Shown here: piece after piece, positions 16,001 through 25,369 of the stretch
Numbering within the stretch: the stretch's first letter is position 1
Layout: the number at the start of each line of letters is the position of its first letter
NCBI GenBank assembly: GCA_958428235.1
Contig: CAUAFG010000012.1
Location: 16,009 to 80,008 of the forward strand
DNA from: Faeciplasma sp900553675
GTDB lineage: Bacteria > Bacillota > Clostridia > Oscillospirales > Ruminococcaceae
Length of the DNA: 64,000 nucleotides
Direction of reading: 5' to 3'
The notes under the pieces: model-generated
Databases searched by the model: none
What the model saw: the letters and a program-made list of their open reading frames with translations, nothing else
Told to the model about the DNA's origin: nothing
Program-made: the position numbers and the translations under genes

Positions 16001-17254
16001 ATGACTTTCTATCATATCATAAACAGTATAATAGCGGCATTATTCTTTATCTGCTATTTCTATCAGTTTATTTATACCGCTGCGGCGTTGTTCAGGGGCA
16101 AGGCGGGCAAAAACGAGTTCCGACTCCACAACTATGCCGTGCTGATAGCCGCAAGGAACGAGGAGGCTGTTATAGCTGCGCTTATCGAAAGTATCAAAAA
16201 GCAGATATATCCCGGCGAGCTGATAACAGTTTTTGTCGTTGCGGACAACTGCACCGACCGCACGGCTGCCGTCGCCAAAAACTGCGGAGCTGTTGTATAT
16301 GAAAGGAATAATCCGACTCTTGTCGGAAAGGGCTATGCTTTGGACTTTCTTCTTAAAAGAATCGGAGAGGATTATCCCGAAAACACCTTCGACGGCTATT
16401 TTGTCTTCGACGCGGACAACGTTTTAGAGCCGGACTATATTTACGAGATGAACAAGGTGTTCTCGCAGGGATACAGGGTAGTCACCGGATATCGCAACTC
16501 GAAAAACTACGGCGACAACTGGATTTCGGCAGGCTATGGGCTTTGGTTCCTGCGCGAATCGCAATCTTTGAATAAAGCAAGATATATTTTAGGGACAAGC
16601 TGCAATATTTCGGGCACCGGATTTGTATTCTCTAATGAGATAGTTAAACGCATGGGCGGCTGGAAATATTATCTTCTTACGGAAGACCTTGAATTTACCG
16701 CCGACCATGTTATCAAGGGAGAAAAAATAGGCTACTGCGAAAACGCCGTTTTATACGACGAGCAGCCCACCGGCATGGCCCAGTCAATCAGGCAGAGAAC
16801 CCGCTGGTGCAAGGGATATTTTCAGGTGCTTGCCAAGCACGGCACCGAGCTTGTAAGGGGAGCATTTATAGACGGAAACTTTTCCTGCTATGACATGCTT
16901 ATGTCGATGACTCCGGCTTTTGTTCTTTCGCTGGCAGGAGTTATTGCCAATGTCATCTGGATGATAGCAAGCATTATAAGCGGAGCGGGAATTGCGGCGC
17001 TGATATTCGAGGCTGTTATGGGAATATTAAAAGGATATCTTATGTTCTTTATTCTCGGACTTATCACCACGCTTACCGAGTGGGGAAGAATAGACGCGCC
17101 GGCGGCTAAAAAGATATTGTATACCTTTACCTTCCCATTGTTCATGTTTACATATCTGCCTATTTCCATAGGCGCGATATTTGCAAAAGCCGAGTGGAAA
17201 CCGATTTTCCACGGAAAATCCTATTCGCTTTCGCAAAGCAAAAGCAGAAATTAG
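16001..17254 (+). CDS. Membrane glycosyltransferase family 2
   Basis: About 417 residues. One membrane helix at 5-30, a GT-A catalytic domain (AARNEEAVIAALIESI; DNCTDRTAAVAK; FDADNVLEPDYI with the DxD metal site; TEDLEF as catalytic acid region; QRTRWCKGYFQ, the QxxRW motif of processive enzymes) and three to four C-terminal membrane helices. This is the layout of IcaA/hyaluronan-type synthases, so it probably makes or extends an extracellular polysaccharide from a UDP-sugar at the membrane. No polymer-export partners are adjacent. CGGAGGGG precedes the ATG at 16001, preferred to the TTG at 15974. Confidence 0.85.
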   Translation: MTFYHIINSIIAALFFICYFYQFIYTAAALFRGKAGKNEFRLHNYAVLIAARNEEAVIAALIESIKKQIYPGELITVFVVADNCTDRTAAVAKNCGAVVYERNNPTLVGKGYALDFLLKRIGEDYPENTFDGYFVFDADNVLEPDYIYEMNKVFSQGYRVVTGYRNSKNYGDNWISAGYGLWFLRESQSLNKARYILGTSCNISGTGFVFSNEIVKRMGGWKYYLLTEDLEFTADHVIKGEKIGYCENAVLYDEQPTGMAQSIRQRTRWCKGYFQVLAKHGTELVRGAFIDGNFSCYDMLMSMTPAFVLSLAGVIANVIWMIASIISGAGIAALIFEAVMGILKGYLMFFILGLITTLTEWGRIDAPAAKKILYTFTFPLFMFTYLPISIGAIFAKAEWKPIFHGKSYSLSQSKSRN

Positions 17255-17306
17255 TTAATGAATCCTATAATTTGTATTGTATTTAACGTTTTTTTGTCTT
17301 TCTCTC

Positions 17307-17335
17307 TTGTATTCCGCCGAAATTAATGGTATAAT
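17307..17335 (+). promoter_or_regulatory. Promoter with a long structured leader ahead of ECF module 4
   Basis: TTGTAT (17307-17312), 17-base spacer, TATAAT (17330-17335). The 17255-17679 gap is otherwise gene-free; downstream of this promoter are small hairpins, for example TGGTG/CACCA near 17340-17360 and GACTT-GCG/CGC-GAAGTC near 17380-17410. A run ahead of the sigma gene of more than 300 bases could be a leader or separate RNA. Confidence 0.5.
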
Positions 17336-17679
17336 AAACTGGTGTATGAGACGCACCAACCATAAAAGCCCTTTATGGGGATTGACTTTGCGTTTGCGCG
17401 AAGTCTTTTCCTGTTATTATAGGATGCGATTGTGTGCAGCCTTAGGGCATAACGCCGTATATTGCGGACGTTGACATTAAATTTTAGATTTTTGCGGGAT
17501 TTTGTTGGATTTTGCGCAGATTTTACCTAAAGATTGCGCAATAATTTCCTTGAATTTTTTTAAGGAAGCTGCAACAAAACCGTATGTTTTTGACACTTAA
17601 TATACAGAAGCCTTGAGACGGCGCGCGTATTCATATTGCGTCTTTATGTATGTTAAGTGCGGCGACTCGAGGTGAGAGA

Positions 17680-18234
17680 ATGAATTCAGGCTTTTCAGAG
17701 CTTGTGGCAAAGGCAAAAAAAGGAGACAGCGCGGCTTTCGCCGAGCTTTATTCCGCTATATATAAAGAGCTTTACTATTATGCCCTGTGCAACCTCAACA
17801 ACAGTGAGGACGCTGCCGACGCTGTGAGCGACGCGGTTCTGGACGCATTCTCAGGCATAAAAAATCTTCGCAATGAAGACGCTTTTAAGGGCTGGATGAT
17901 AAGGATTTTAACGGCAAAGATAAAGCGCAAGCAGGCGGAGTATATCAATCAGAGGGAATATGTAACCTCGATGTCTTCAATCTATTCAGATGATGACGAC
18001 GACAGGGAGCAGGATATTCCCGTAACCGAATCCAAATACGAGGGTATTGAGCTTTTGGACCATATCGAAAGCCTAACCCACAACGAAAAAATGTGCTTCT
18101 CGCTGAGCGCTATTTACGGCTACACCAGTGAGGAAATATCCAAAATCACCGGAATCAACTCGGCAACCGTGCGAACCTACCTTTCAAGAGGCAAGGCAAA
18201 GCTGCGCAAGCTGATTGAGGAAGGCGAGCTTTAA
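17680..18234 (+). CDS. ECF-type sigma-70 family RNA polymerase sigma factor (module 4)
   Basis: About 184 residues with region 2 (AFAELYSAIYKELYYYALCNLNNSEDAADAVSDAV, FKGWMIRILTAKIKRK) and region 4 (MCFSLSAIYGYTSEEISKITGINSATVRTYLSRGKAKLR). Not closely related to the three sigma factors at 6-11 kb. The ATG at 17680 is preferred to the ATG at 17650 because GAGGTGAG lies just before it. The partner gene starts 67 bases downstream and encodes a membrane-anchored beta-propeller protein, the probable anti-sigma factor. Confidence 0.85.
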   Translation: MNSGFSELVAKAKKGDSAAFAELYSAIYKELYYYALCNLNNSEDAADAVSDAVLDAFSGIKNLRNEDAFKGWMIRILTAKIKRKQAEYINQREYVTSMSSIYSDDDDDREQDIPVTESKYEGIELLDHIESLTHNEKMCFSLSAIYGYTSEEISKITGINSATVRTYLSRGKAKLRKLIEEGEL

Positions 18235-18301
18235 AGATTTTAAGACAATACGTTTTATTTATAAATGACTATCGTAGATTTCAAGGAAAGGAGGTCGTGC
18301 T

Positions 18302-20494
18302 ATGGCAATGCAAATGGATAAGAATTCAAGACAGAATGTTTATGCGGAGCTGTTTTCAAGTCTTCCTGTTCCGGAAAGGCTGAGTCCGGAAAATATCAAG
18401 CTTATGCTTGATGCAAATGTTTCCGCCGAGTTAAAGCGCTCGGAAATAAAGGTCGGCACGGCTGCTTCCAAGATAGAATCTTACGAGACTAAAAAGACCA
18501 ATATCAAGACCAACAGCCGCAGACCGGTTAAAAAGCTTACAACCGTTTACAGAGCGGTGGCTTCGGTTGCCGCCTGCGCAGTGCTGGCTTTAGGCGTGGT
18601 GAGATATTTCGACGCCGGCACGGCTCTTGATGCCGACAGCGGCGTTAAAGGCAGCGCCTATGCCGGAGATTATGACCATCTCCACCAGATATTCCGCACC
18701 TATTATGTCGACGACAGCGACAAAAAGACTCTTGATTCCGCAATAGCGGAAATCGAGCATTCCTATAACGAGGCGCAGGGCAATTCCTCAACCAACAAGG
18801 TTGATACTCCTGTTCCTCCGGTTAATCCGGACGATACTCCAGATGTTACCGCCCCTGTTCCCGACAACACTCAGACGAATACGCCTGATCCGGTTGTGGA
18901 TAACCCGGCGGTTGAAGACCCTGTTTATTCCGGAATCGACCTTCCCGAATTTTCGGCAAATCCGGAGCCTGACAACGTTATAATAGCCGACAAGTATATC
19001 TTCGTCCGCGACGGCAGCACCATAAAGGTAATAAGCACCTCCGGCGGTCAGATGGAATATATAGGCGACGCTGTTCCCGAAAAGGGCATATTTGAAACAA
19101 AAGTCCTCGACAGTGCTTATGCGGTGGGAGACAAGCTCTGCGCTGTGTACACCGTTATAAACGAAGAGCCTCTTTCAATTCCCGCTTATGGCGAGGAAAA
19201 TTCGATAGTAGACGGAATCGTCAACGGAATATATACCGATAATGTTGAAACCGTCAAGACCAAATCGGTCGAGGTTGTTATTTACGAGGTGACCTCCTCG
19301 GGCATAGTTCCCGCAATGGTGACAAGCCAGAACGGCACTTTGATAGATGTTAAGGAAAGCGGCGGATACGTTTATGTAATCACCGATTACGACGATTACA
19401 GGCGCTCGCCCTTAATCGGGGTTGACGATTTGGAAAGCTATGTTCCGAGCTACACTGTAAACGGCATCAAGCAGTTTATCCGTCCTGAAAATATCCTGGT
19501 TCCCGAGTATATTTCCACCACCGACTATACCGTTATCAGCGGAATAGCGGTAGGAGTTCAGGGAAGCCCTGTATTGGTTCAGGCAGTTTTAGGCTCGGAG
19601 GGCAAGGTTATAGCAACCGATAAATCCGTATATGTCTTCGGCTATTCCGATGGTATGGGTGTTGAAAAAACCGTATGTGAAAGATTAAGCCTTGAATTTG
19701 GCTCTGCTCACTTCGTCGGTTCGACCTCTATAGAAGGAATCGCAGTAAACGGCGGCATTTATGAGAACAACGGAACTCTGTTTGTAACCACTCTCAGAAA
19801 CACCGAAAACGGCTATGTAACAAGAGTCAGCGCCCTTAGCGACAGTATCGACGGCGGACTTTCACTTATCTCATATATCGACGTTCCGACGGCTGTAAAT
19901 CAGGTAAGCTTTGAAAGCTCCAAGGTGTTCTTAACAAACGGAACCGATAACTATGCGGCAGACTTCACCAATCCCGCAAGTCCTGTTCAGATAGACTACA
20001 GCGATAATATCGACGTTACCTCCGGTCTGGTAGCCTTTGGAGACGGTTATGTAACCCTTACAAAGACTTCCTCCGGCGGAATAAAGCTTGAAAAAATAGT
20101 TTCCGGACAGGACGAAAGCCTTACCCGCACCGCAGGAATAACAGTCTGCGAGGAAAGCGCCGTTTCAAAGGCTTTAAGCGACAACAGCATAATGTATACC
20201 GACCCAGTAAACGGCTATGTAGGCGTTCCCTACGGCTACTTTGACGGCTACGATTACTGCTACAAATATGAGCTGTTCAGGCTTACGGCTGAAGGCTTTG
20301 TTCGCGCGGGACACATTGAGTCCCACGAAACGGAGGATGCTTTCGAGTTCGGCAGAGCAAGACTCGCCGGCGGAATGCTGTATATCTTCTCCGAAGGCAG
20401 AATCTATTCGACGGCTTTGGGCGACGGCACGCTTTCGGTAGTAAGCTCGGCAGACCTTATCGAGTCCAGCTACTCCGGACACACAACCTGGTAA
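18302..20494 (+). CDS. Membrane-anchored beta-propeller protein, probable anti-sigma factor
   Basis: 730 residues: a cytoplasmic N-terminus of about 80 residues, one membrane helix at about 82-101, a Pro/Asp-rich linker (about 168-200) and a large extracytoplasmic domain with repeating blade-like strands, for example YVYVITDYDDY, SVYVFGYSDGMGV, YIFSEGRIYSTAL. It resembles secreted proteins with a C-terminal beta-propeller domain of the PF09826 type. The cytoplasmic head next to an ECF sigma gene points to sigma binding, with the propeller as sensor. AAGGAGG precedes the ATG. The ligand is unknown. Confidence 0.75.
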   Translation: MAMQMDKNSRQNVYAELFSSLPVPERLSPENIKLMLDANVSAELKRSEIKVGTAASKIESYETKKTNIKTNSRRPVKKLTTVYRAVASVAACAVLALGVVRYFDAGTALDADSGVKGSAYAGDYDHLHQIFRTYYVDDSDKKTLDSAIAEIEHSYNEAQGNSSTNKVDTPVPPVNPDDTPDVTAPVPDNTQTNTPDPVVDNPAVEDPVYSGIDLPEFSANPEPDNVIIADKYIFVRDGSTIKVISTSGGQMEYIGDAVPEKGIFETKVLDSAYAVGDKLCAVYTVINEEPLSIPAYGEENSIVDGIVNGIYTDNVETVKTKSVEVVIYEVTSSGIVPAMVTSQNGTLIDVKESGGYVYVITDYDDYRRSPLIGVDDLESYVPSYTVNGIKQFIRPENILVPEYISTTDYTVISGIAVGVQGSPVLVQAVLGSEGKVIATDKSVYVFGYSDGMGVEKTVCERLSLEFGSAHFVGSTSIEGIAVNGGIYENNGTLFVTTLRNTENGYVTRVSALSDSIDGGLSLISYIDVPTAVNQVSFESSKVFLTNGTDNYAADFTNPASPVQIDYSDNIDVTSGLVAFGDGYVTLTKTSSGGIKLEKIVSGQDESLTRTAGITVCEESAVSKALSDNSIMYTDPVNGYVGVPYGYFDGYDYCYKYELFRLTAEGFVRAGHIESHETEDAFEFGRARLAGGMLYIFSEGRIYSTALGDGTLSVVSSADLIESSYSGHTTW

Positions 20495-20518
20495 GTTTCT
20501 ATCTCTGATAAATTTTGT

Positions 20519-20556
20519 TTAGCGGCGTGGGATGTTCTCCTGCGCCGCTATTGTTT
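20519..20556 (+). terminator. Terminator after ECF module 4
   Basis: AGCGGCG (20521-20527) pairs with CGCCGCT (20543-20549), followed by ATTGTTT. Confidence 0.55.
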
Positions 20557-20601
20557 CATTTCAGACAAAAATTAGCGTTTTAACAAGGAGAAAGTAAAGA
20601 T

Positions 20602-21384
20602 ATGGAAGATTGGTTAAAGCAGGTAAAGGATAGATGGAACGTCACCTCTGATTCGCAGTGGTATAACTCCCTCAGAACTGATGAAAAAATAAAAGAAGTA
20701 GTCACACATCCCGAAACGGCATTTCACCCAAGGGTGTATTCACTGCTGAATAAATATATGCCGGATTTTAAAGGCAAAAAAATTCTGCTGCCGTCGAGCG
20801 GAGATAATCATGCAGCTTTTGCGTTTGCTTTACTGGGAGCTGATGTTACCTCTGCGGATATAAGTGAAAGGCAATTGGAAAATGCCGCCGTGATTGCGGA
20901 TAAGCTGAACCTCCACATTGAGTTTATATGTGATAACACTATGGAATTGTCCGAAATTAAAAGTGATACATATGATTTGGTATACACATCAAACGGTACA
21001 CATTCATGGATTCCGGATTTAATGACTATGTATCAAAATATTGCCAGAGTGCTGAAAAGCGGCGGATATTCTGTTATGTATGACGTTCATCCGTTTAACC
21101 GCCCTTTCACGGGGGAGCCATGGAAACAGCCGCAGATAGTAAAGCCATATAGTGATACATATCCATCCTGCCATTGGAGAATTGAGGACTTGATAAATGC
21201 AAACATTTTTGCAGGATTGGCAATTAAGGAAATGGCAGAATTGCAGGCTATAAACGCATCGTTCTGGTATTCTTATGACGAATTAACAAGCAAGAATCCG
21301 GATGAATTGATTGATATAAACAATTGGAAGCATAATCCTATGGCGGCTTTGCCGGCGTGGATAACGATTATATCGCAAAAATAG
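20602..21384 (+). CDS. Class I SAM-dependent methyltransferase
   Basis: 260 residues. A Rossmann methyltransferase core starts near residue 55: GKKILLPSSGDNHAAFAFAL (motif I), GADVTSADIS (motif II acid), IEFICDNTMEL, and YDLVYTSNGTHSWIPDL (motif IV), then VLKSGGYSVMYDVHPF. Cytoplasmic methyl transfer from SAM to an unidentified small molecule. AAGGAG precedes the ATG. The GNAT gene at 21422 follows on the same strand, and the two may share a message. Confidence 0.85.
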   Translation: MEDWLKQVKDRWNVTSDSQWYNSLRTDEKIKEVVTHPETAFHPRVYSLLNKYMPDFKGKKILLPSSGDNHAAFAFALLGADVTSADISERQLENAAVIADKLNLHIEFICDNTMELSEIKSDTYDLVYTSNGTHSWIPDLMTMYQNIARVLKSGGYSVMYDVHPFNRPFTGEPWKQPQIVKPYSDTYPSCHWRIEDLINANIFAGLAIKEMAELQAINASFWYSYDELTSKNPDELIDINNWKHNPMAALPAWITIISQK

Positions 21385-21421
21385 GGTGCCTGTTTATACG
21401 ATTCCATATGGGAGACCAAAA

Positions 21422-21979
21422 ATGACCGACACTATAACAATCAGACTTTTAACTCTTTCGGACATACACCCCGAAATGCTGTATTCATTCAAAGACAGGC
21501 AGGTAATAACCGATAAATGGGTTAAAATCAATGATCATTATGAGCTTGCAAAAACAAATGAAGTTTTTGAGTGGAATGAAAGCAAAAGAATCTGGATATC
21601 GAAGTACTTAGCTCAGCAAATGGAAAGCGGCGGCTTTGTTGCCGGAGCCTTCTGCAATGATAAAATCATCGGATTTTCCAGTATAGACGGCGTATTAGAG
21701 GGCAGTCAGGAGAAATATGCCAACCTGACAATGCTTTTTGTAGATAATGAGTGGAAGCGAAAGGGTATCGGGAAGAGCTTATTCTTTGAGATGTGCCGCT
21801 GTGCCAAGGAGATGGGAGCGGATAAGCTTTTCATCTCGGCGATATCGTCTTACGAAACGGTGGCGTTCTATTTTAATATGGGATGCTCGGATGCGGAGCA
21901 GATAATAGAAAGCTTTGTTGATACTGAGGAAGACCGGTATCTGGAATATGATTTGAAAGGAAGAAGCCATCAACTGTAG
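21422..21979 (+). CDS. GNAT family N-acetyltransferase
   Basis: About 185 residues. Motif A is EWKRKGIGKSLFFEMC, preceded by the strand NLTMLFVD and followed by ADKLFISAISSYETVAFYFNMGC. A general acetyl-CoA-dependent acetyltransferase with unknown substrate. The ATG at 21422 follows GGGAG and is preferred to the GTG at 21386, which overlaps the end of the methyltransferase gene region. Confidence 0.85.
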   Translation: MTDTITIRLLTLSDIHPEMLYSFKDRQVITDKWVKINDHYELAKTNEVFEWNESKRIWISKYLAQQMESGGFVAGAFCNDKIIGFSSIDGVLEGSQEKYANLTMLFVDNEWKRKGIGKSLFFEMCRCAKEMGADKLFISAISSYETVAFYFNMGCSDAEQIIESFVDTEEDRYLEYDLKGRSHQL

Positions 21980-22050
21980 CATTAAGAAACAGGCGAAAAA
22001 TGGCATACGTCTGAATTTCCGACTGATAAATACGAATTGCGGAGGTATTT

Positions 22051-22485
22051 ATGAGAAATTACGAAATAGAAAACGAAATGTATAAAAGAGCTGTGGAGCT
22101 GATAGAAACGCGGTACCCCACCGGCTGGGGCGGCGCTGGCGTTGTTCACACTTCCAAGGGAAATTATTACACAAGCGTCTCCATTGAGACGGCAAACGCC
22201 TCTGCCGTGGTGTGCATCGAGCTGGGAGCAATGCTTGAAGCTCACAAATACAATGAAAAGGTGACTCACTGCCTCTGCCTTGTCCGCGACGACGAACATT
22301 CGCCGTATAAGGTATTGTCGTCCTGTGGGATATGTCAGGAGAGACTGCGGTATTGGGGCGAGGACGTTCAGGTGGCCGTCACAACCGACGAAGAAAAAAT
22401 CAAGTTCGTAGAGTTAAAGGAGCTGCAGCCCTATCACTGGACGAAGGCATATCCTGCCGATGAAATCGAGCATTACGAGGAATAG
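22051..22485 (+). CDS. Cytidine deaminase-like zinc hydrolase
   Basis: 144 residues. The zinc site of the cytidine deaminase fold is visible as VVCIELGAM (Cys-x-Glu) and SSCGICQERL (Cys-x-x-Cys). The N-terminal strand and the position of these motifs suit homotetrameric cytidine or blasticidin-S deaminases. The tail HWTKAYPADEIEHYEE is not typical of housekeeping Cdd, so a drug or modified-nucleoside substrate is possible. GGAGG precedes the ATG. Neighbouring genes encode a methyltransferase and GNATs, all small-molecule modifying enzymes. Confidence 0.78.
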   Translation: MRNYEIENEMYKRAVELIETRYPTGWGGAGVVHTSKGNYYTSVSIETANASAVVCIELGAMLEAHKYNEKVTHCLCLVRDDEHSPYKVLSSCGICQERLRYWGEDVQVAVTTDEEKIKFVELKELQPYHWTKAYPADEIEHYEE

Positions 22486-22532
22486 CCGGTATTTTGTCTT
22501 TGGGACAAATCGGAATCAAACGGAGAGTAAAT

Positions 22533-23018
22533 ATGAACATCACACTACACCTTATGTCGGTTGACGAAAAGGCACTTTTAGTCCGGCTGATGGAGCTGTA
22601 CAGCTATGAATTTTCGGTTTACAGCAATGACGACATCAGCGAATACGGATATTATGGATATAATCACATCGACGACTATTGGAACGAGGATGGAAGATAC
22701 CCCTATCTTATACGAGCCGATGGAAAGATTGCGGGCTTTGCCTTGATTTGTCCCCACTGCGACTATCGGGATGAAAAGGACGCAAGGTGCTTCGGCGAAT
22801 TTTTCGTCATGCTGAAATACCGAAGAATGGGAATAGGCAAGCAGGTTGCCATGCAGCTGTTCGACAGGCATCGCGGACATTGGGAGGTCTGCTACTGGAA
22901 AAACAATCTTCCGGCGAGTCTGTTCTGGAAAGAGGTTGTTGAAGAATATACAAATGGAAATTATCATATCTGCGGAACGGAAAGTAATCATAATTGCGGA
23001 TTTATTTTTGATAATTGA
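22533..23018 (+). CDS. GNAT family N-acetyltransferase
   Basis: About 161 residues. Motif A is KYRRMGIGKQVAMQLF; the upstream strand FGEFFVML and downstream WEVCYWKNNLPASLFW complete the fold. It resembles acetyltransferases often annotated as aminoglycoside-like or uncharacterised. ATG at 22533 is used since CGGAGAG lies just before it; an upstream TTG lacks a site. Substrate unknown. Confidence 0.84.
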   Translation: MNITLHLMSVDEKALLVRLMELYSYEFSVYSNDDISEYGYYGYNHIDDYWNEDGRYPYLIRADGKIAGFALICPHCDYRDEKDARCFGEFFVMLKYRRMGIGKQVAMQLFDRHRGHWEVCYWKNNLPASLFWKEVVEEYTNGNYHICGTESNHNCGFIFDN

Positions 23019-23078
23019 CAGCGGCAGAATATAACTTGGCACATTTCCACGATCGTATAATTAAAACGGAGGACTAAT

Positions 23079-23234
23079 ATGGGAAACAAAGACTGTCCCT
23101 GCAAAAGAAAAAGCTGCCCAAGACACGGCAACTGTGAAGCCTGCAAAGCCTTCCACGCCGATTCAAAAATTGTTCTGCCGTGCGAGTACAAAAAACGAAA
23201 AGCTAAAAAGCAAGCAGGGAAGAGCCTTGCATAG
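23079..23234 (+). CDS. Small cysteine-rich protein (51 residues)
   Basis: A short gene: GGAGGA six bases before ATG 23079, 51 codons, TAG at 23232. The product has six Cys (C-P-C-K-R-K-S-C near the start, then RHGNCEACKAFH and LPCEY) and a basic tail. The spacing suggests one or two metal sites, likely zinc, as in small treble-clef or rubredoxin-like proteins. It ends in front of a hairpin terminator and follows a GNAT gene by 60 bases. I do not recognise a characterised family. Confidence 0.7.
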   Translation: MGNKDCPCKRKSCPRHGNCEACKAFHADSKIVLPCEYKKRKAKKQAGKSLA

Positions 23235-23236
23235 AA

Positions 23237-23264
23237 ATACCCTCCGAGCATTTTCGGAGGGTAT
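23237..23264. terminator. Convergent-gene terminator hairpin
   Basis: Eleven-base perfect stem (23237-23247 with 23254-23264) between the small Cys-rich gene and argD, which converge here. Confidence 0.75.
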
Positions 23265-23275
23265 TATACATTATA

Positions 23276-24436
23276 TCATCCCGCGCAGACCTCTTTGATA
23301 ATCTGCACAGCCTTTTTAAGCTCGTCAAACGGTATATTCAGCGCCGGCAAAAGTCGAATCTTATCTTTTGCGGTGAGAACCAGAACGCCCTTTTCCAGGC
23401 ATTCCACCGCCGCTTGCTTGGCGGGCTTTTCCGCCTTTATGCCTATCATAAGCCCCATTCCGCTCAGGCCTTCAACGCCCTTTGCGCCCCCAAGCTCCGA
23501 GAAGATGTATTCCGACTTTTTTGCGACTTCCGTCATAAATTCGTCGTCCAGCCGCTCAAGTATGCTTATAGCACCCGCGCAGCAAACGGGATTCCCCCCG
23601 AAGGTTGAGCCGTTGAGACCCGGTGCAAATACGTCTTCAAGCTTTTCGCCCAGCATGGTAACACCGATTGGAAGCCCTCCGCCTATGCCCTTTGCCGTGG
23701 TGACTATGTCCGGCTGGAGGTTGTAATTCATGTAGCCGTAAAGCTTGCCGGTGCGACCGTTTCCGGTCTGAACCTCGTCGGCTATGAGAAGAATGTTCTT
23801 TTCCGCGGCGATATCCGACATAGCCTTGACAAACTCCGCATCCAGCGGCAGAACTCCGCCCTCTCCGCGAATCACCTCAAACATAATCGCGCAGACGTTG
23901 TTTGCATCAATTGCCGCCCGAAGATCTTCGGCGTTTGGTTCGCAGTGAACAAAGCCCTCGGTAAGCGGCAGAAAATGCTGATGAAAAGCCTCCTGACCGG
24001 TTGCGGCAAGAGTAGTAAGCGTTCTGCCGTGGAAGCTGTTTTTAAGCGTTATTATGGTATGGCAGTCGCTGCCGTGAATCTGAGCGCCGTACTTTCTCGC
24101 CGCCTTTATTGCACACTCGTTGGCTTCCGCACCTGAATTGGAGAAGAACACCTTTTTAAGTCCGGTCTTTTGGCACAAAAGCTCGGCAAGACGCGCGCAG
24201 GGGTTGCTGTAATAGAGGTTAGAGGTGTGCTGGAAGGCGTTTAACTGCTTTGTCACAGCCACTATCCACTCGCCGTCGCAGAAACCGAAGCTGTTTACTC
24301 CTATCCCCGAGCCCATGTCGATATACTCTTTGCCGTCCGAGCCGACTGCTATCGAGCCTTTTCCGCCGACTATCTCTATCGGAAAGCGGGCGTAGGTGGG
24401 TGCAACGTATTTTTTATCAAGCTCAAATGTGTTCAT
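23276..24436 (-). CDS. argD: Acetylornithine aminotransferase
   Basis: 386 residues, a class III PLP aminotransferase. Sites: GSGIGVNSFGF, FFSNSGAEANE, SFHGRTLTTLAATG, ADEVQTGNGRTG and the Schiff-base Lys in TTAKGIGGGLPIG, then STFGGNPVCCA. It converts N-acetylglutamate semialdehyde to N-acetylornithine with glutamate as donor. Its ATG overlaps the argB stop by one base (TGATG), so the pair is coupled. Last gene of argC-argJ-argB-argD. Confidence 0.95.
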   Translation of the reverse strand: MNTFELDKKYVAPTYARFPIEIVGGKGSIAVGSDGKEYIDMGSGIGVNSFGFCDGEWIVAVTKQLNAFQHTSNLYYSNPCARLAELLCQKTGLKKVFFSNSGAEANECAIKAARKYGAQIHGSDCHTIITLKNSFHGRTLTTLAATGQEAFHQHFLPLTEGFVHCEPNAEDLRAAIDANNVCAIMFEVIRGEGGVLPLDAEFVKAMSDIAAEKNILLIADEVQTGNGRTGKLYGYMNYNLQPDIVTTAKGIGGGLPIGVTMLGEKLEDVFAPGLNGSTFGGNPVCCAGAISILERLDDEFMTEVAKKSEYIFSELGGAKGVEGLSGMGLMIGIKAEKPAKQAAVECLEKGVLVLTAKDKIRLLPALNIPFDELKKAVQIIKEVCAG

Positions 24437-25326
24437 CAGTCTGAGTCCCCCTCGTTCTGTAGCTCCTCGGATTTTTCTTCAAACATGGTTCCAATGCCCT
24501 CGTCTGTAAGCGTCTCTATCAAAAGCGAGTGGGGAATCCTGCCGTCGATAATGAATACCTTTTTAACGCCGTCCTTAATGGCTCCGGTGCAGCATTCCAC
24601 CTTGGGAATCATGCCGTCTGATATGGTGCCGTCGGCTATAAGCACCTTGGTTTCCTCCACTGTGATGTGCGAAATAAGGCTTTCGGGATTGTTCTTGTCG
24701 GCTAAGATACCGGGGGTGTCGGTCAGCGAGATAAGACTTTCCGCCTTTAAAGCCCCCGCAATCTTGGCGGCGGCAGTGTCGGCGTTGATGTTGTAAACAT
24801 TGCCTTCGTCGTCGCATCCCAAGGTGGAGACAACCGGAATGTACCCCTTTTCTAAAACGTCGGTAATCGGCGTGGGGTCGATGTCCGTGATGCTTCCCAC
24901 ATATCCCAGACGCTCGTCTTTTACCTTTGCTTTAATCATATGACCGTCGATTCCGGAAAGACCTATCGACTTTCCGCCGCGGCACTCTATAAGATTTACA
25001 AGGCTTTTATTGATTTTTCCGGCGAGAACCATCTGCGCCACCTCAACGGTTTCCCTGTCGGTGACCCGCAGACCGTCCACAAACTCGGTTTTTTTGCCCA
25101 TTTTGGAAAGAAGCTCGGTTATTTCGGGTCCTCCGCCGTGGACAAGCACCACCCTTACCCCGATAAGGCTTAAAAGGACTATATCCCGCATTACGCTGTC
25201 TTTAAGCTTTTCATTTATCATTGCGTTGCCGCCGTATTTGATTACGACTATTTTGCCGTTGTACTTTTTTATATAAGGCAGGGCGTGGACAAGAATCCTT
25301 GCCCTGTCGGCGTTAGGTGTTTTCAT
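24436..25326 (-). CDS. argB: Acetylglutamate kinase
   Basis: 296 residues, the usual length. Amino-acid-kinase motifs: VIKYGGNAMI near the N-terminus, VLVHGGGPEI, NINADTAAAKIAGAL and SDGMIPKVECC. It phosphorylates N-acetylglutamate, the second step of the arginine pathway and commonly its feedback-controlled step. GAAAGGAA lies ahead of the start. Between argJ (43 bases upstream) and argD. Confidence 0.95.
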   Translation of the reverse strand: MKTPNADRARILVHALPYIKKYNGKIVVIKYGGNAMINEKLKDSVMRDIVLLSLIGVRVVLVHGGGPEITELLSKMGKKTEFVDGLRVTDRETVEVAQMVLAGKINKSLVNLIECRGGKSIGLSGIDGHMIKAKVKDERLGYVGSITDIDPTPITDVLEKGYIPVVSTLGCDDEGNVYNINADTAAAKIAGALKAESLISLTDTPGILADKNNPESLISHITVEETKVLIADGTISDGMIPKVECCTGAIKDGVKKVFIIDGRIPHSLLIETLTDEGIGTMFEEKSEELQNEGDSD

Positions 25327-25369
25327 AGCTGAATTTCCTTTCGTTTTTTGCGATAGCGATAAACTTGTA

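Noticed and set aside
17277..17474. 65-codon frame in the ECF module 4 leader
   Set aside because: It covers the promoter itself and has no ribosome site.
22051..22485. Antibiotic (blasticidin-S) resistance gene
   Set aside because: The zinc motifs only support the cytidine deaminase superfamily; nothing in the sequence or neighbours proves a drug substrate.
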